Assembly: GCA_019117525.1 (NCBI GenBank)
Contig: DWZO01000001.1
Location: 1 to 32,426 of the forward strand
DNA from: Allocoprobacillus merdigallinarum
GTDB lineage: Bacteria; Bacillota_I; Bacilli_A; Erysipelotrichales; Coprobacillaceae
DNA: 32,426 nucleotides
Direction of reading: 5' to 3'
Of the stretch, positions 16,201 through 25,000 are shown in pieces (the stretch's first letter is position 1; every line of letters begins with the position of its first letter). The position numbers and the translations under genes are program-made. Under the pieces are notes generated by a model. That model did not search any database and was not told where the DNA came from. It was given only the letters and a program-made list of their open reading frames with translations.

Positions 16201-17684
16201 GTGATGCACGTATTTCTGTCAAACTTGTTTCAGAATCAGGTGTAGGAACAATCGCATCGGGGGTGGCCAAAGCTGGTGCTGAAGTCATTTTGATTTCTGG
16301 TTATGATGGAGGAACTGGGGCAGCTCCGCAAAGTTCGATTCATTATGCAGGATTGCCTTGGGAACTGGGATTGGCAGAAGCACATCAGAGTCTGATTGAA
16401 AATGATTTAAGAACACGAGTTGTTTTAGAAACGGATGGAAAATTAATGACTGGAAGAGATGTGGCGGTGGCTGCATTATTAGGTGCAGAAGAATTTGGCT
16501 TTGCGACAGCCCCATTAGTGACAATGGGTTGTGTGATGATGCGTGTCTGCAATCTTGATACTTGTCCAGTCGGTATCGCAACACAAAATGCTGAGCTTAG
16601 AAAACGTTTTAAAGGAAAACCAGAATATGTTATGAATTTTATGAAATTTATCGCTCAGGAATTACGTGAAATCATGGCACAATTGGGATTCCATAGTGTT
16701 GATGAAATGGTTGGACATATGGAAGTTTTGAAAGTGAAACCTGAATATCAGCAGTTAGAACCATTCTTTGCTAAGGAAGATTTTCATGTTCACTTTGAAA
16801 AAGACAATGTCTTTGATTTCCATTTAGAAAATAGTCAGGATTTAAAAGTGCTACTTCCAAGATTTAAGCCTTATCTTGAAACAAATCAGCCACATCAGGA
16901 AACAATACGTATTACCAGTCTTGATCGTAGTCTAGGAACATTGCTAGGAAGTGAAATCACAAAACGTTTCCAAAATCATCTTCCAGATGATACTTATCAG
17001 GTTCATTGTCTTGGTGGTGCTGGGCAATCATTTGGAGCCTTTATACCAAAAGGTCTCACAATGCAAGTTGAAGGAGATGCCAATGATTATTTTGGAAAAG
17101 GATTATCTGGTGGAAAACTGATTATTCATCCTTCTTCAAATGCTCAATTTGTGGCTCAAGATAATGTCATTGTTGGAAACGTTGCCTTATATGGAGCAAC
17201 ATCAGGAGAAGCCTATATCAGTGGTCGTGCTGGTGAACGTTTTGCGGTCCGTAATTCTGGTGCGATTGCTGTGGTAGAAGGCTGTGGTGATCATGGACTT
17301 GAATATATGACTGGTGGAAAAGTGGTTGTTTTAGGAAAAACAGGAAAGAACTTTGCGGCAGGAATGAGCGGGGGTATCGCTTATGTCTTAGATAAAGATC
17401 ATGATTTATATTTACGTTTAAATAAAGAATTAGTCACAATGCAGGAAGTCAAACAGCATAAGGATATAGAAGATTTAAAATTGTTATTACAAAAACATGT
17501 GCAATATACAGGGTCATTACTGGCTAAAGATATCTTGGAAAGTTTTGAAGCATGGATACCACATTTTAAAAAGATTGTGCCAGTTAATTATGCGTGTATG
17601 TTAGATAATATTGAAAGCTTTGAAAAACAAGGCTATTCACATGATGAGGCTGCATTAATGGCCTTTAAAGAAGTTCATCAATAG
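13203..17684 (+). CDS. gltB: Glutamate synthase large subunit
   Basis: 1493-residue large subunit of NADPH-type glutamate synthase (GOGAT): glutamine + 2-oxoglutarate to two glutamate. A 16-residue propeptide precedes nucleophile Cys17 (ACGIGAVV) of the Ntn glutaminase. The central domain is followed by the FMN-binding synthase domain (AMSYGSISKEAHE, GGKSNSGEGGE). The 3Fe-4S ligands are C1110, C1116 and C1121 in CVMMRVCNLDTCPVG. The C-terminal beta-helix has GXXGXXXG repeats. Length matches the family (about 1,490-1,520). The ATG at 13203 has AAAGG 8 bases upstream; the open frame reaches back into asnB without a ribosome site. Confidence 0.97.
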   Translation: MKEYNQGLHHVREHDACGIGAVVHIDGRQDYQVIDQALTIVEKLEHRAGKDASGEVGDGVGILLQISHRFFNKVAHNLHITLPQPYDYAVGMFFLPQDTLTRQKAMKTLERIVMKHQATFLGWREVPCHEDILGQKAKDCMPYIMQCFIEKPKTCQQRMDFERVLYVIRREFEKSSPQTYVVSLSSSTIVYKGMFLVHQLRQFYDDLQDHDYHSAIALVHSRFSTNTNPSWQRAHPNRMIAHNGEINTIRGNANRMLAREETLDSKYFSSDMTKVFPIVDVHGSDSAMLDNTLEFLYMNGMPLAKAMMLLIPEPWKNTAMSQEKKDFYHYYATMMEPWDGPAAILFSDGISMGATLDRNGLRPSRYYILDDQTLILSSEVGVLDIDESHIVKKSRLQPGKMLLVDTQKQQLIEDDICKMSYAKEHPYGEWLDYYLLHLKDLPAPDKKSHIHSQSDRDILYKIFSYTYEDVKDMILPMAKNGVEPTASMGTDIPLAMLSQKHPTLFHYFKQQFAQVTNPPIDSLREEVVVDTTVYLGSNGNLLQDQSDNCQVLEINNPILDSRDMDKLKQLNRDGFHSQVISLLYYKGISLTEALDQLFLDCDKAYRQGVNILILSDKGVDDNHLVIPSLLAVSAVESHLVKTKRKTAMSIVLESGEPRDVHQFACLLGFGATAIYPYLAHECIMEMIQLNMLDKEENKAIEDYNHAILKGIVKIAAKMGISALQSYQSAQIFEVVGLKEDIMENYFPHTVYRVGEKGLTDIENDIRYYHDHAFDPLGLKTDTSLKSLGFHKFRRGPQSEVHMYSPETIVLLQKATQSGDYTLFKEYSRQLESQPFALRHLLEFDMTQRQSIPLEEVESVDDIVKRFKTGAMSYGSISKEAHECLAVAMNRLGGKSNSGEGGENPDRLYTEANSAIKQVASGRFGVTSEYLVSAKEIQIKMAQGAKPGEGGHLPGQKVYPWIAKTRYSTPGVTLISPPPHHDIYSIEDLAQLIYDLKNANRDARISVKLVSESGVGTIASGVAKAGAEVILISGYDGGTGAAPQSSIHYAGLPWELGLAEAHQSLIENDLRTRVVLETDGKLMTGRDVAVAALLGAEEFGFATAPLVTMGCVMMRVCNLDTCPVGIATQNAELRKRFKGKPEYVMNFMKFIAQELREIMAQLGFHSVDEMVGHMEVLKVKPEYQQLEPFFAKEDFHVHFEKDNVFDFHLENSQDLKVLLPRFKPYLETNQPHQETIRITSLDRSLGTLLGSEITKRFQNHLPDDTYQVHCLGGAGQSFGAFIPKGLTMQVEGDANDYFGKGLSGGKLIIHPSSNAQFVAQDNVIVGNVALYGATSGEAYISGRAGERFAVRNSGAIAVVEGCGDHGLEYMTGGKVVVLGKTGKNFAAGMSGGIAYVLDKDHDLYLRLNKELVTMQEVKQHKDIEDLKLLLQKHVQYTGSLLAKDILESFEAWIPHFKKIVPVNYACMLDNIESFEKQGYSHDEAALMAFKEVHQ

Positions 17685-17695
17685 GAGGGTAATGT

Positions 17696-19150
17696 ATGGG
17701 AAAAGCTACAGGATTTTTAGAGTTTGATAGAGAAGATAATTTCACTGAATCACCAGAAACAAGAATCGCTGATTTTCAGGAATTCCACATCCCTCTTTCT
17801 GATGAAAAACGTCGTCAGCAAGGAGCTCGCTGTATGAATTGTGGTGTTCCGTTTTGTCAATCAGCTATTGAAATCAATCATATGGTTACAGGTTGTCCTT
17901 TACATAACCTCATTCCTGAGTGGAATGATGAAATCTTTCACCATAATGATGAACGTGCACTTTCACGTCTATTAAAAACAAATCCCTTCCCAGAGTTTAC
18001 AGGACGTGTGTGCCCCGCATTATGTGAAAAGGCATGTGTATGTGGATTGCATGGAGATGCCGTGACCATTAAAGATAATGAATTATTTATTATTGAAAAG
18101 GCTTATCAGAATCAATTGATGAAAGCTGAACAGTCGCCAATATGTTCATTTAAAAAAGTAGCTGTTATTGGCAGTGGTCCTACAGGATTAACGGTAGCCT
18201 ATAAATTAAATCAACGTGGACATCAGGTCAGTGTTTTTGAAAAAGATGATCGTTTAGGAGGATTATTGATGTATGGTATTCCTCAAATGAAACTTGAAAA
18301 ACAGATTATTGAACGTCGTATTCAATTAATGAAAGAAGAAGGGGTTCAGTTTTATACCAATGTTCATGTTGGACAAGATATAACGAAAGAAGAATTATTA
18401 AAAGAATATGATGCAGTTGTGTTATGTTGTGGAGCGAAAAAAGCACGTGATTTAAATGTAACAGGGAGACAAGCTAAAAGAATTTACTTTGCAGTGGATT
18501 TTCTCAAAAGCGTAACACAAGATTTATTAAATCAAAGTCCTTTACGTATTGATGCTAAAGGAAAACATGTGGTTGTTGTAGGTGGTGGAGATACCGGTAA
18601 TGACTGTGTAGGAACATGTATTCGTCAGGGATGTGCATCAGTTACACAACTAGAAATGATGCCATGTCCACCTCATCAAAACACACGTCCTTGGCCAATG
18701 TGGCCAGATGAATTGAAAACAGACTATGGACAAGAAGAAAGTCTGGCTGTTTTTAAGAAAGATCCACGTGTTTATGAAACAACGATTAAAGAATGTATTG
18801 AAGAAGATGGACAACTCAAAGCTGTGAAAACTGTTCAGGGGAGAATGGTTGATGGTCAATGGGTTGAAAAAGAAGATAGTGAAAAAATAGTAAAGGCAGA
18901 TTTATTGTTGATTGCGGCAGGATTTGTAGGTATTGAAGACGATATCAAAGAACAGTTTGATTTATCGGTAAATCAACGTCAAGTTGTGACGACAATGCCA
19001 AAGAGTTATGCGACAAAGGAAGAGAAGATTTTCGTTGCAGGGGATATGCATCGTGGTCAATCTCTTGTTGTTTGGGCTATCGCTGAAGGTAATGAATGTG
19101 CCAAAGAAGTTGATCAATACTTAATGGGATATAGCTATATGAATGAATAA
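17696..19150 (+). CDS. gltD: Glutamate synthase small subunit
   Basis: 484-residue FAD/NADPH-dependent subunit that feeds electrons to GltB. The N-terminal cysteines CMNCGVPFC, GCPLHN and VCPALCEKACVCG bind 4Fe-4S clusters. The FAD loop is GSGPTG (159-164), and the NADPH loop is GGGDTG (296-301). The C-terminal FVAGDMHRGQSLVVWAIAEG is the conserved FAD contact. AGGAGG precedes the ATG, 11 bases after gltB, so the two are co-translated. Complete and typical. Confidence 0.97.
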   Translation: MGKATGFLEFDREDNFTESPETRIADFQEFHIPLSDEKRRQQGARCMNCGVPFCQSAIEINHMVTGCPLHNLIPEWNDEIFHHNDERALSRLLKTNPFPEFTGRVCPALCEKACVCGLHGDAVTIKDNELFIIEKAYQNQLMKAEQSPICSFKKVAVIGSGPTGLTVAYKLNQRGHQVSVFEKDDRLGGLLMYGIPQMKLEKQIIERRIQLMKEEGVQFYTNVHVGQDITKEELLKEYDAVVLCCGAKKARDLNVTGRQAKRIYFAVDFLKSVTQDLLNQSPLRIDAKGKHVVVVGGGDTGNDCVGTCIRQGCASVTQLEMMPCPPHQNTRPWPMWPDELKTDYGQEESLAVFKKDPRVYETTIKECIEEDGQLKAVKTVQGRMVDGQWVEKEDSEKIVKADLLLIAAGFVGIEDDIKEQFDLSVNQRQVVTTMPKSYATKEEKIFVAGDMHRGQSLVVWAIAEGNECAKEVDQYLMGYSYMNE

Positions 19151-19175
19151 TAAATAAAGTTAGGGGGTCTATGAT

Positions 19176-20414
19176 ATGAATTCAGGGGATATTGGTTTTA
19201 TGTTAATATGTAGTGCCCTGGTGTTATTAATGACACCGGGACTTGCATTCTTTTATGGTGGACTTGTTCGCCGTAAAAATGTTGTCAATACAATGATGAC
19301 TTCTATATTTGTCATTGGGATTGCAGCAGTGATGTGGGCATTATTTGGATACTCACTGGCTTTTGGAAATGATCACTTTGGAATCATTGGAGATTTCAGC
19401 TGGTTAGGTCTACAGGGCATCGAAGGAAGTACAACAGATTATGTATCCACAATTCCTCATTTAGAGTTTGCCATTTTTCAAATGATGTTTGCCATTATTA
19501 CACCAGCTTTAATTACTGGAGCAGTTGCTGGACGTATGAAATTTAAAGCTTTGTTTTTGTTTATTATTCTTTGGTCAGTGATTGTTTATTATCCAATGGC
19601 TCATATGGTTTGGGGCCTTGGTGGTTTTTTAGCGAAGATTGGTTCAATAGACTTTGCTGGTGGAAATGTTGTCCATATCAGTTCTGGTGTCAGTGCATTA
19701 GTTTTATGTATTGTCCTAGGAAAACGCAAAGACTATTTACGCGTACAATATCATGTACATAATATTCCATTTGTTGTCTTGGGAGCCAGTTTACTGTTGT
19801 TTGGATGGTTTGGTTTTAATGCAGGCAGTGCCTTACAGGCCAATGAACTGGCTGTTCATGCCTTTATAACAACTGGTTTATCAGCAGCAGCTGGAATGCT
19901 GTCATGGATGGGTATGGATGTATGGATGAGTGGAAAACCAACACTGGTAGGAAGTGTAACAGGTATGGTTGTGGGTCTTGTTGCCATTACCCCGGGAGCA
20001 GGATATGTGCCTATCTGGGCATCAATCATTATTGGGCTTGTTGGAAGTCCTATTTGTTATCTGATGATTTCTAAAGTGAAACAGAAATTGGGCTATGATG
20101 ATGCTTTGGATGCTTTTGGATGTCATGGTATTGGCGGTATCTGGGGTGGTATTGCGACTGGATTGTTTACACAAACGTCTATTAACGATGTTGCCAGATG
20201 GAATGGTTTGTTCTTTGGAGATACACAATTATTCATAGCACAAATCATCAGTATCGTTGTTACGATTGCTGTGGCTATTATTGGAACGCTTATTTGTATA
20301 GCCATTGTCAGATGTTTCACAACACTTCGTGTTTCTAAACAGGAAGAACAAAAAGGATTAGATATTTCTGAACATCAGGAAAATGCATATCCATCTTTTA
20401 ATGGATTGGATTAG
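19176..20414 (+). CDS. amt: Ammonium transporter
   Basis: 412-residue Amt/MEP/Rh channel with about 11 membrane helices. It conducts ammonium inward. The N-terminal TPGLAFFYGGLVRRKN signature and the two pore histidines (VVHISSG near residue 166 and FGCHGIGGIWGG near 315) are present. The short C-terminal tail carries the conserved region that contacts PII proteins. The AGGGGG ribosome site lies about 9 bases upstream. Its stop codon overlaps the Shine-Dalgarno of glnK, the standard amt-glnK pairing. Confidence 0.96.
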   Translation: MNSGDIGFMLICSALVLLMTPGLAFFYGGLVRRKNVVNTMMTSIFVIGIAAVMWALFGYSLAFGNDHFGIIGDFSWLGLQGIEGSTTDYVSTIPHLEFAIFQMMFAIITPALITGAVAGRMKFKALFLFIILWSVIVYYPMAHMVWGLGGFLAKIGSIDFAGGNVVHISSGVSALVLCIVLGKRKDYLRVQYHVHNIPFVVLGASLLLFGWFGFNAGSALQANELAVHAFITTGLSAAAGMLSWMGMDVWMSGKPTLVGSVTGMVVGLVAITPGAGYVPIWASIIIGLVGSPICYLMISKVKQKLGYDDALDAFGCHGIGGIWGGIATGLFTQTSINDVARWNGLFFGDTQLFIAQIISIVVTIAVAIIGTLICIAIVRCFTTLRVSKQEEQKGLDISEHQENAYPSFNGLD

Positions 20415-20427
20415 GAGGACAGTGAAT

Positions 20428-20775
20428 ATGATCAAAATTGAAGCGATTGTGAGAGAAGAAAAATATGAAGAAGTGAAAGAAGCACTTGCTCGTATTCATG
20501 TGAATGGTATGACAGTTTCTCAGGTAATGGGATGTGGCACACAGCATGGCTACACAGAGTATGTTCGTGGGCAGGAAGTTGAAGTCAATATGTTGCCAAA
20601 GATTAAATTTGAGATTGTTGTCAGCAATGAAGATTGGGCCAATAAAACAATTGATGCCATTTGCCAGGCGGCTTATACTGGAGAAGTAGGGGATGGTAAG
20701 ATTTTTACTTATAAGCTTAATAATGCTATGAAAATTCGTACACGTGAAACGGGCGAAAAAGCAATTAATGAGTAA
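20428..20775 (+). CDS. glnK: PII nitrogen regulatory protein
   Basis: 115-residue PII signal protein; its trimer senses ATP/ADP and 2-oxoglutarate and plugs the Amt channel when nitrogen is plentiful. MIKIEAIVREEKYEEVKEAL, GMTVSQVMGCGTQHGYTE and the B/C-loop region TGEVGDGKIF are diagnostic. In the T-loop the residue aligned with E. coli Tyr51 is Val51, so uridylylation at that site is impossible; control is presumably by ligands only. The ATG at 20428 is chosen because AGGAGG (20413-20418) lies 9 bases upstream. Last gene before the carAB leader; no clear terminator follows it. Confidence 0.94.
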   Translation: MIKIEAIVREEKYEEVKEALARIHVNGMTVSQVMGCGTQHGYTEYVRGQEVEVNMLPKIKFEIVVSNEDWANKTIDAICQAAYTGEVGDGKIFTYKLNNAMKIRTRETGEKAINE

Positions 20776-20823
20776 TGATTAATAATTTAAAATTATGATA
20801 ATAAAAAATTATGAAAAAATATC

Positions 20824-20852
20824 TTGATAATTATGTTAAATTTGACTATACT
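20824..20852 (+). promoter_or_regulatory. carAB promoter
   Basis: TTGATA (20824-20829) and TATACT (20847-20852) are separated by 17 bases. The start point would be near 20859, giving a leader of about 140 bases before carA. Confidence 0.7.
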
Positions 20853-20883
20853 ATACAAGAATAAATAGAAAGGAATGAGAATT

Positions 20884-20952
20884 ATGGTGGGAAAACAAGT
20901 TATGGATACAACGATTGTTAGAACATCTTTTTCTCATTTTTTATATTTCTAA
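20884..20952 (+). CDS. carAB leader peptide, 22 residues
   Basis: A 22-codon ORF starts at ATG 20884 with AAAGGA about 9 bases upstream and stops with TAA at 20950-20952. It begins MVGKQVMDTT and ends TSFSHFLYF. Its last eight codons lie in a T-rich tract (17 T of 24 bases at 20926-20949). The stop codon overlaps the 5' arm of an intrinsic terminator. There is one Arg codon and no run of a single amino acid, which argues against classical amino-acid attenuation. AATGAGAA just before the start codon (20874-20881) is perfectly complementary to TTCTCATT (20931-20938) within the ORF. Position, ribosome site and terminator overlap suggest a leader peptide used for attenuation; translation is not proven. 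Confidence 0.55.
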   Translation: MVGKQVMDTTIVRTSFSHFLYF

Positions 20953-20981
20953 AAACATATCTTTTATGGATATGTTTTTTT
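20951..20981 (+). terminator. Attenuator terminator before carA
   Basis: AAAAACATATC (20951-20961) and GATATGTTTTT (20969-20979) form an 11-bp stem with a 7-base loop, running into a T7 tract. It lies between the carAB promoter and carA, so it can stop transcription before the genes. A ribosome finishing the 22-codon leader would cover the 5' arm and prevent the hairpin. There is no PyrR-binding-loop consensus nearby. Confidence 0.75.
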
Positions 20982-21000
20982 ATGATATAAGGAGGTAACA

Positions 21001-22080
21001 ATGAAAGCATATTTGATATTAGAAGATGGACATGTCTTTGAAGGTGAACATTTTGGTGGTCATAAGGAAGTCATTAGTGAGTTTGTCTTTAATACATCTA
21101 TGACAGGATATCTGGAAGTCTTGACAGATCCTTCATATGCTGGACAAAGTGTTGTCATGACATATCCATTGATTGGAAATTACGGTGTTTGTTTGGAAGA
21201 TCAGGAATCAAGACAACCATATGTAGAAGGTTTTGTTGTGAATGAACTGGCAAGATTAGGTAGTCATTTTAGAAAAAATATGGATTTAGAAGATTATTTG
21301 AAGAAACATGATATTGTGGGAATTCAAGGTGTTGATACACGATATATTACAAAATTAATCAGAAATAAGGGTTGTATGAATGGTTTGATTACAACACATC
21401 ATTATGATGATATCAGTGAAGTGTTAAAACGTATTCATGATTATAAAGTGACAGGGGTTGTGGAGAAAACAACATGTTCAAAGCCTTATGTTTTAGGGCA
21501 AGGACAATATAAAGTGGCTTTATATGATTTTGGTGCGAAGCAAAATATTGCCAGAGAGCTGGTAAACAGAAATTGTGAAGTAACAGTTTTTCCAGCTGAT
21601 ACACCAGCAAAGACCATTTTAGAAGGACACTTTGATGGAATTATGCTTTCAAATGGTCCTGGTGATCCTGAAGAATGTGTAGATATTATTGAAAATATGA
21701 AGATTTTAAGTCAAAGTGGCATTCCTATTTTTGCTATCTGTTTAGGACATCAGTTAATGGCTTTAGCACATGGTTTTCAAACAGAAAAGATGGTTTACGG
21801 TCATCATGGTGCCAACCACCCAGTTAAGGATTTGAAAACAAATCGTGTTTATATTTCAACACAAAATCATAATTATGTTGTCAAAGAAGAATCATTGGAT
21901 AGCCAAATGGCAAAAATGTGGTTCCAGAATGTCAATGATGGAACATTGGAAGGCATTGAATATTTACAGGAACCTATTAAAACAGTGCAGTTCCATCCAG
22001 AAGCATGTGCTGGACCATTAGATACATCATATTTATTTGACGAATTTATCAAAATGATGGGAGGAAATCAAAATGCCTAG
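21001..22080 (+). CDS. carA: Carbamoyl-phosphate synthase small subunit
   Basis: 359-residue glutaminase subunit that supplies ammonia to CarB for carbamoyl phosphate (pyrimidines and arginine). The N-terminal CPSase domain (DGHVFEGEHFGG, FNTSMTGYLEVLTDPSYAGQ) is followed by the class I amidotransferase triad Cys247 (ICLGHQ), His332 and Glu334 (FHPEA). GGAGG lies about 7 bases upstream. The gene overlaps carB by 8 bases, so the two are translationally coupled. Regulation is likely by the leader just upstream. Confidence 0.97.
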   Translation: MKAYLILEDGHVFEGEHFGGHKEVISEFVFNTSMTGYLEVLTDPSYAGQSVVMTYPLIGNYGVCLEDQESRQPYVEGFVVNELARLGSHFRKNMDLEDYLKKHDIVGIQGVDTRYITKLIRNKGCMNGLITTHHYDDISEVLKRIHDYKVTGVVEKTTCSKPYVLGQGQYKVALYDFGAKQNIARELVNRNCEVTVFPADTPAKTILEGHFDGIMLSNGPGDPEECVDIIENMKILSQSGIPIFAICLGHQLMALAHGFQTEKMVYGHHGANHPVKDLKTNRVYISTQNHNYVVKEESLDSQMAKMWFQNVNDGTLEGIEYLQEPIKTVQFHPEACAGPLDTSYLFDEFIKMMGGNQNA

Positions 22081-25000
22081 AAATCATGATATTCAAAAAG
22101 TATTAGTGATTGGGTCAGGACCTATTATTATTGGACAAGCTGCTGAATTTGATTATGCAGGAACACAGGCTTGTAGAGCCTTGAAAGAAGAAGGAATAGA
22201 AGTTGTCCTTATTAATTCTAATCCAGCCACAATCATGACAGATAAAGATATTGCTGATAAGGTTTATATAGAACCATTAACTGTACCAGTTGTGAAACAT
22301 TTAATTGAAGTTGAAAAACCAGATAGCATCTTACCTACATTGGGTGGACAAAATGCTTTAAATATTGCGATGGCTTTAGCTGATGAAGGATTTTTAGACA
22401 AACATCATGTGCGTACGATTGGAACTTCAACAGATACAATCAAACTGGCTGAAGATCGCTTAGAGTTTAAAACATTAATGGAAAAGATTGGAGAACCATG
22501 TGCTGCTTCAATTGTCGTGAATCATGTAGATGAAGCCATTGAGTTTGCGAATAAAATTGGTTATCCAGTTGTTATTAGACCAGCATATACATTAGGAGGA
22601 ACAGGTGGTGGAATTGCCAATAATGAAGAAGAATTACATCATATTTGTTCTAATGGATTGCGTTTATCACGTGTCAGTCAATGTTTAATTGAAAAAAGTA
22701 TTGCTGGATGGAAAGAAATTGAATATGAAGTGATGCGTGATGGACATGGTAACTGTATTACAGTATGTAATATGGAAAACCTTGATCCAGTTGGTGTACA
22801 TACGGGAGATAGTATTGTTGTGGCACCAAGTCAAACTTTATCTGATAAAGAATATCAGATGTTAAGAAGTTCGGCTTTAAATATTATTACAGCCTTAAAT
22901 ATTCAAGGTGGATGTAATGTGCAGTATGCTTTAAATCCAGATAGTTTTGAATATTGCGTTATTGAAGTTAATCCACGTGTTTCGCGTTCTTCAGCTTTAG
23001 CTTCAAAAGCAACAGGTTATCCAATCGCCAAACTGGCAGCGAAAATTGCTTTAGGTTATACATTGGATGAAATTAAAAATGCAGTTACTGGAAAAACATA
23101 TGCTTCTTATGAACCGACGTTAGATTATATTGTTTGTAAGATTCCAAAATGGCCATTTGATAAATTTGTTGGGGCATCTAGAAAACTAGGAACACAGATG
23201 AAAGCCACAGGAGAAGTCATGAGTATTGCTCATAATTTTGAAGGTGCATTTATGAAAGCTTTACGTTCTCTCGAACAAAATGTTTATGATTTACATATTC
23301 CTGAAGTCGATGGACTTTCATTAGATGAATTAAAAGTCAAATTAAAAGATGTTGATGATCATCGTATCTTTGTAGTAGCACAGGCTTTAAGACAAGGAAT
23401 GAGTGAACAGGAAATTCATGATATAACACGTATTGATTGCTGGTTTATTGATAAAATCAAACATTTAACGGAAGTCGAACAACAATTAAAAACAGAACCA
23501 TTGACTGTTGAATTATTAAAACTTGCTAAAAGATTAGAATTCCCAGATCAAATTATTGCTAAGTATACAAATCATACAACTCAAGATATTCATCAAATGA
23601 GATTAGATCATCATATCGAAGCTGTTTATAAAACAGTAGATACATGTGCAGCTGAATTTGATGCAACAACACCTTATTATTATTCTGTATATGGAGAACA
23701 TAATGAAGTTGATCCTCGTGATGATAAAAAGAAAATTATGGTTTTAGGTTCAGGACCAATCCGTATTGGACAAGGGATAGAGTTTGATTATTGTTCTGTT
23801 CATTGTGTCTGGGCTTTAAAAGAAGCAGGATATGATACAATCATCGTCAACAATAACCCAGAAACAGTATCAACTGACTTTGATATAGCTGATCGTCTGT
23901 ATTTTGAACCATTGACACCTGAAGATGTAGAAAGTATTGTGCGTTTAGAAAAACCAGATGGTGCCATTGTACAATTTGGTGGACAAACAGCCATCAAGCT
24001 TACAAAAGCCTTAATGGAAATGGGAGTTCCTATTTTAGGAACATCAGCTGATAACGTTGATGCAGCAGAAGACCGTGAAAGATTTGATGAAATCTTACAG
24101 CGTTGTGATATAGATCGTCCAAGAGGTTCAACAGTTTTTACAACAGAAGAAGCTTTAGAGGTTGCTAATCGTTTAGGATATCCAGTGCTTGTCAGACCTT
24201 CTTATGTATTAGGTGGAGCTGGAATGGAAATTGCTTTAAATGATGGTGATATCAAGAAATTCATGGAAATCATTAATCGTCAATATCAGGAACATCCTAT
24301 CTTGATTGATAAATATTTATCTGGTAAAGAAGTTGAAGTCGATGCTATCTGTGATGAACATGGTGTATTGATTCCAGGTATCATGGAACACGTAGAACGT
24401 GCAGGAGTGCATAGTGGAGATAGTATCTCAGTATATCCACCGCAAAAGATTAAACAGGAAATTAAAGATGTGATTGTGGATTATACACAAAGACTAGCAA
24501 AAGCGTTACATGTCATTGGATTGATTAACATTCAATTTATTGTTTATGAAGATCAAGTCTATGTTATTGAAGTGAACCCACGTTCTTCACGTACTATTCC
24601 TTATATTTCTAAGGTTACTGATATTCCTGTGGTAGATGTCGCAACACATGTCATTATGGGAAAAACAATCAAGGAACAAGGATATGAATATGGATTGGCT
24701 AAAGAAAAAGAAACAGTGGCTATTAAGATGCCAGTCTTCTCATTTGAAAAGATTACTGGTGCAGAAATCAGCTTAGGCCCTGAAATGAAATCTACAGGAG
24801 AAGTTTTAGGTGTGTCTAAAGACTTTGATGAAGCCATTTATAAAGCATTTATTGCGACAGGTATTGATTTACCAAAGAAAAAGAATATTATCTGTACGAT
24901 TAAAGATAGTGCCAAAGAAGAATTCTTACCAATTGCAAAACAATATCATCAATTTGGGTATGATATTTATGCAACAATTGGAACATTTACGTATCTTATT

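Noticed and set aside
20776..20823. Terminator between glnK and the carAB promoter
   Set aside because: Only weak all-AT complementarity (ATAATTT/AAATTAT) without a T tract was seen, so read-through from glnK cannot be excluded.
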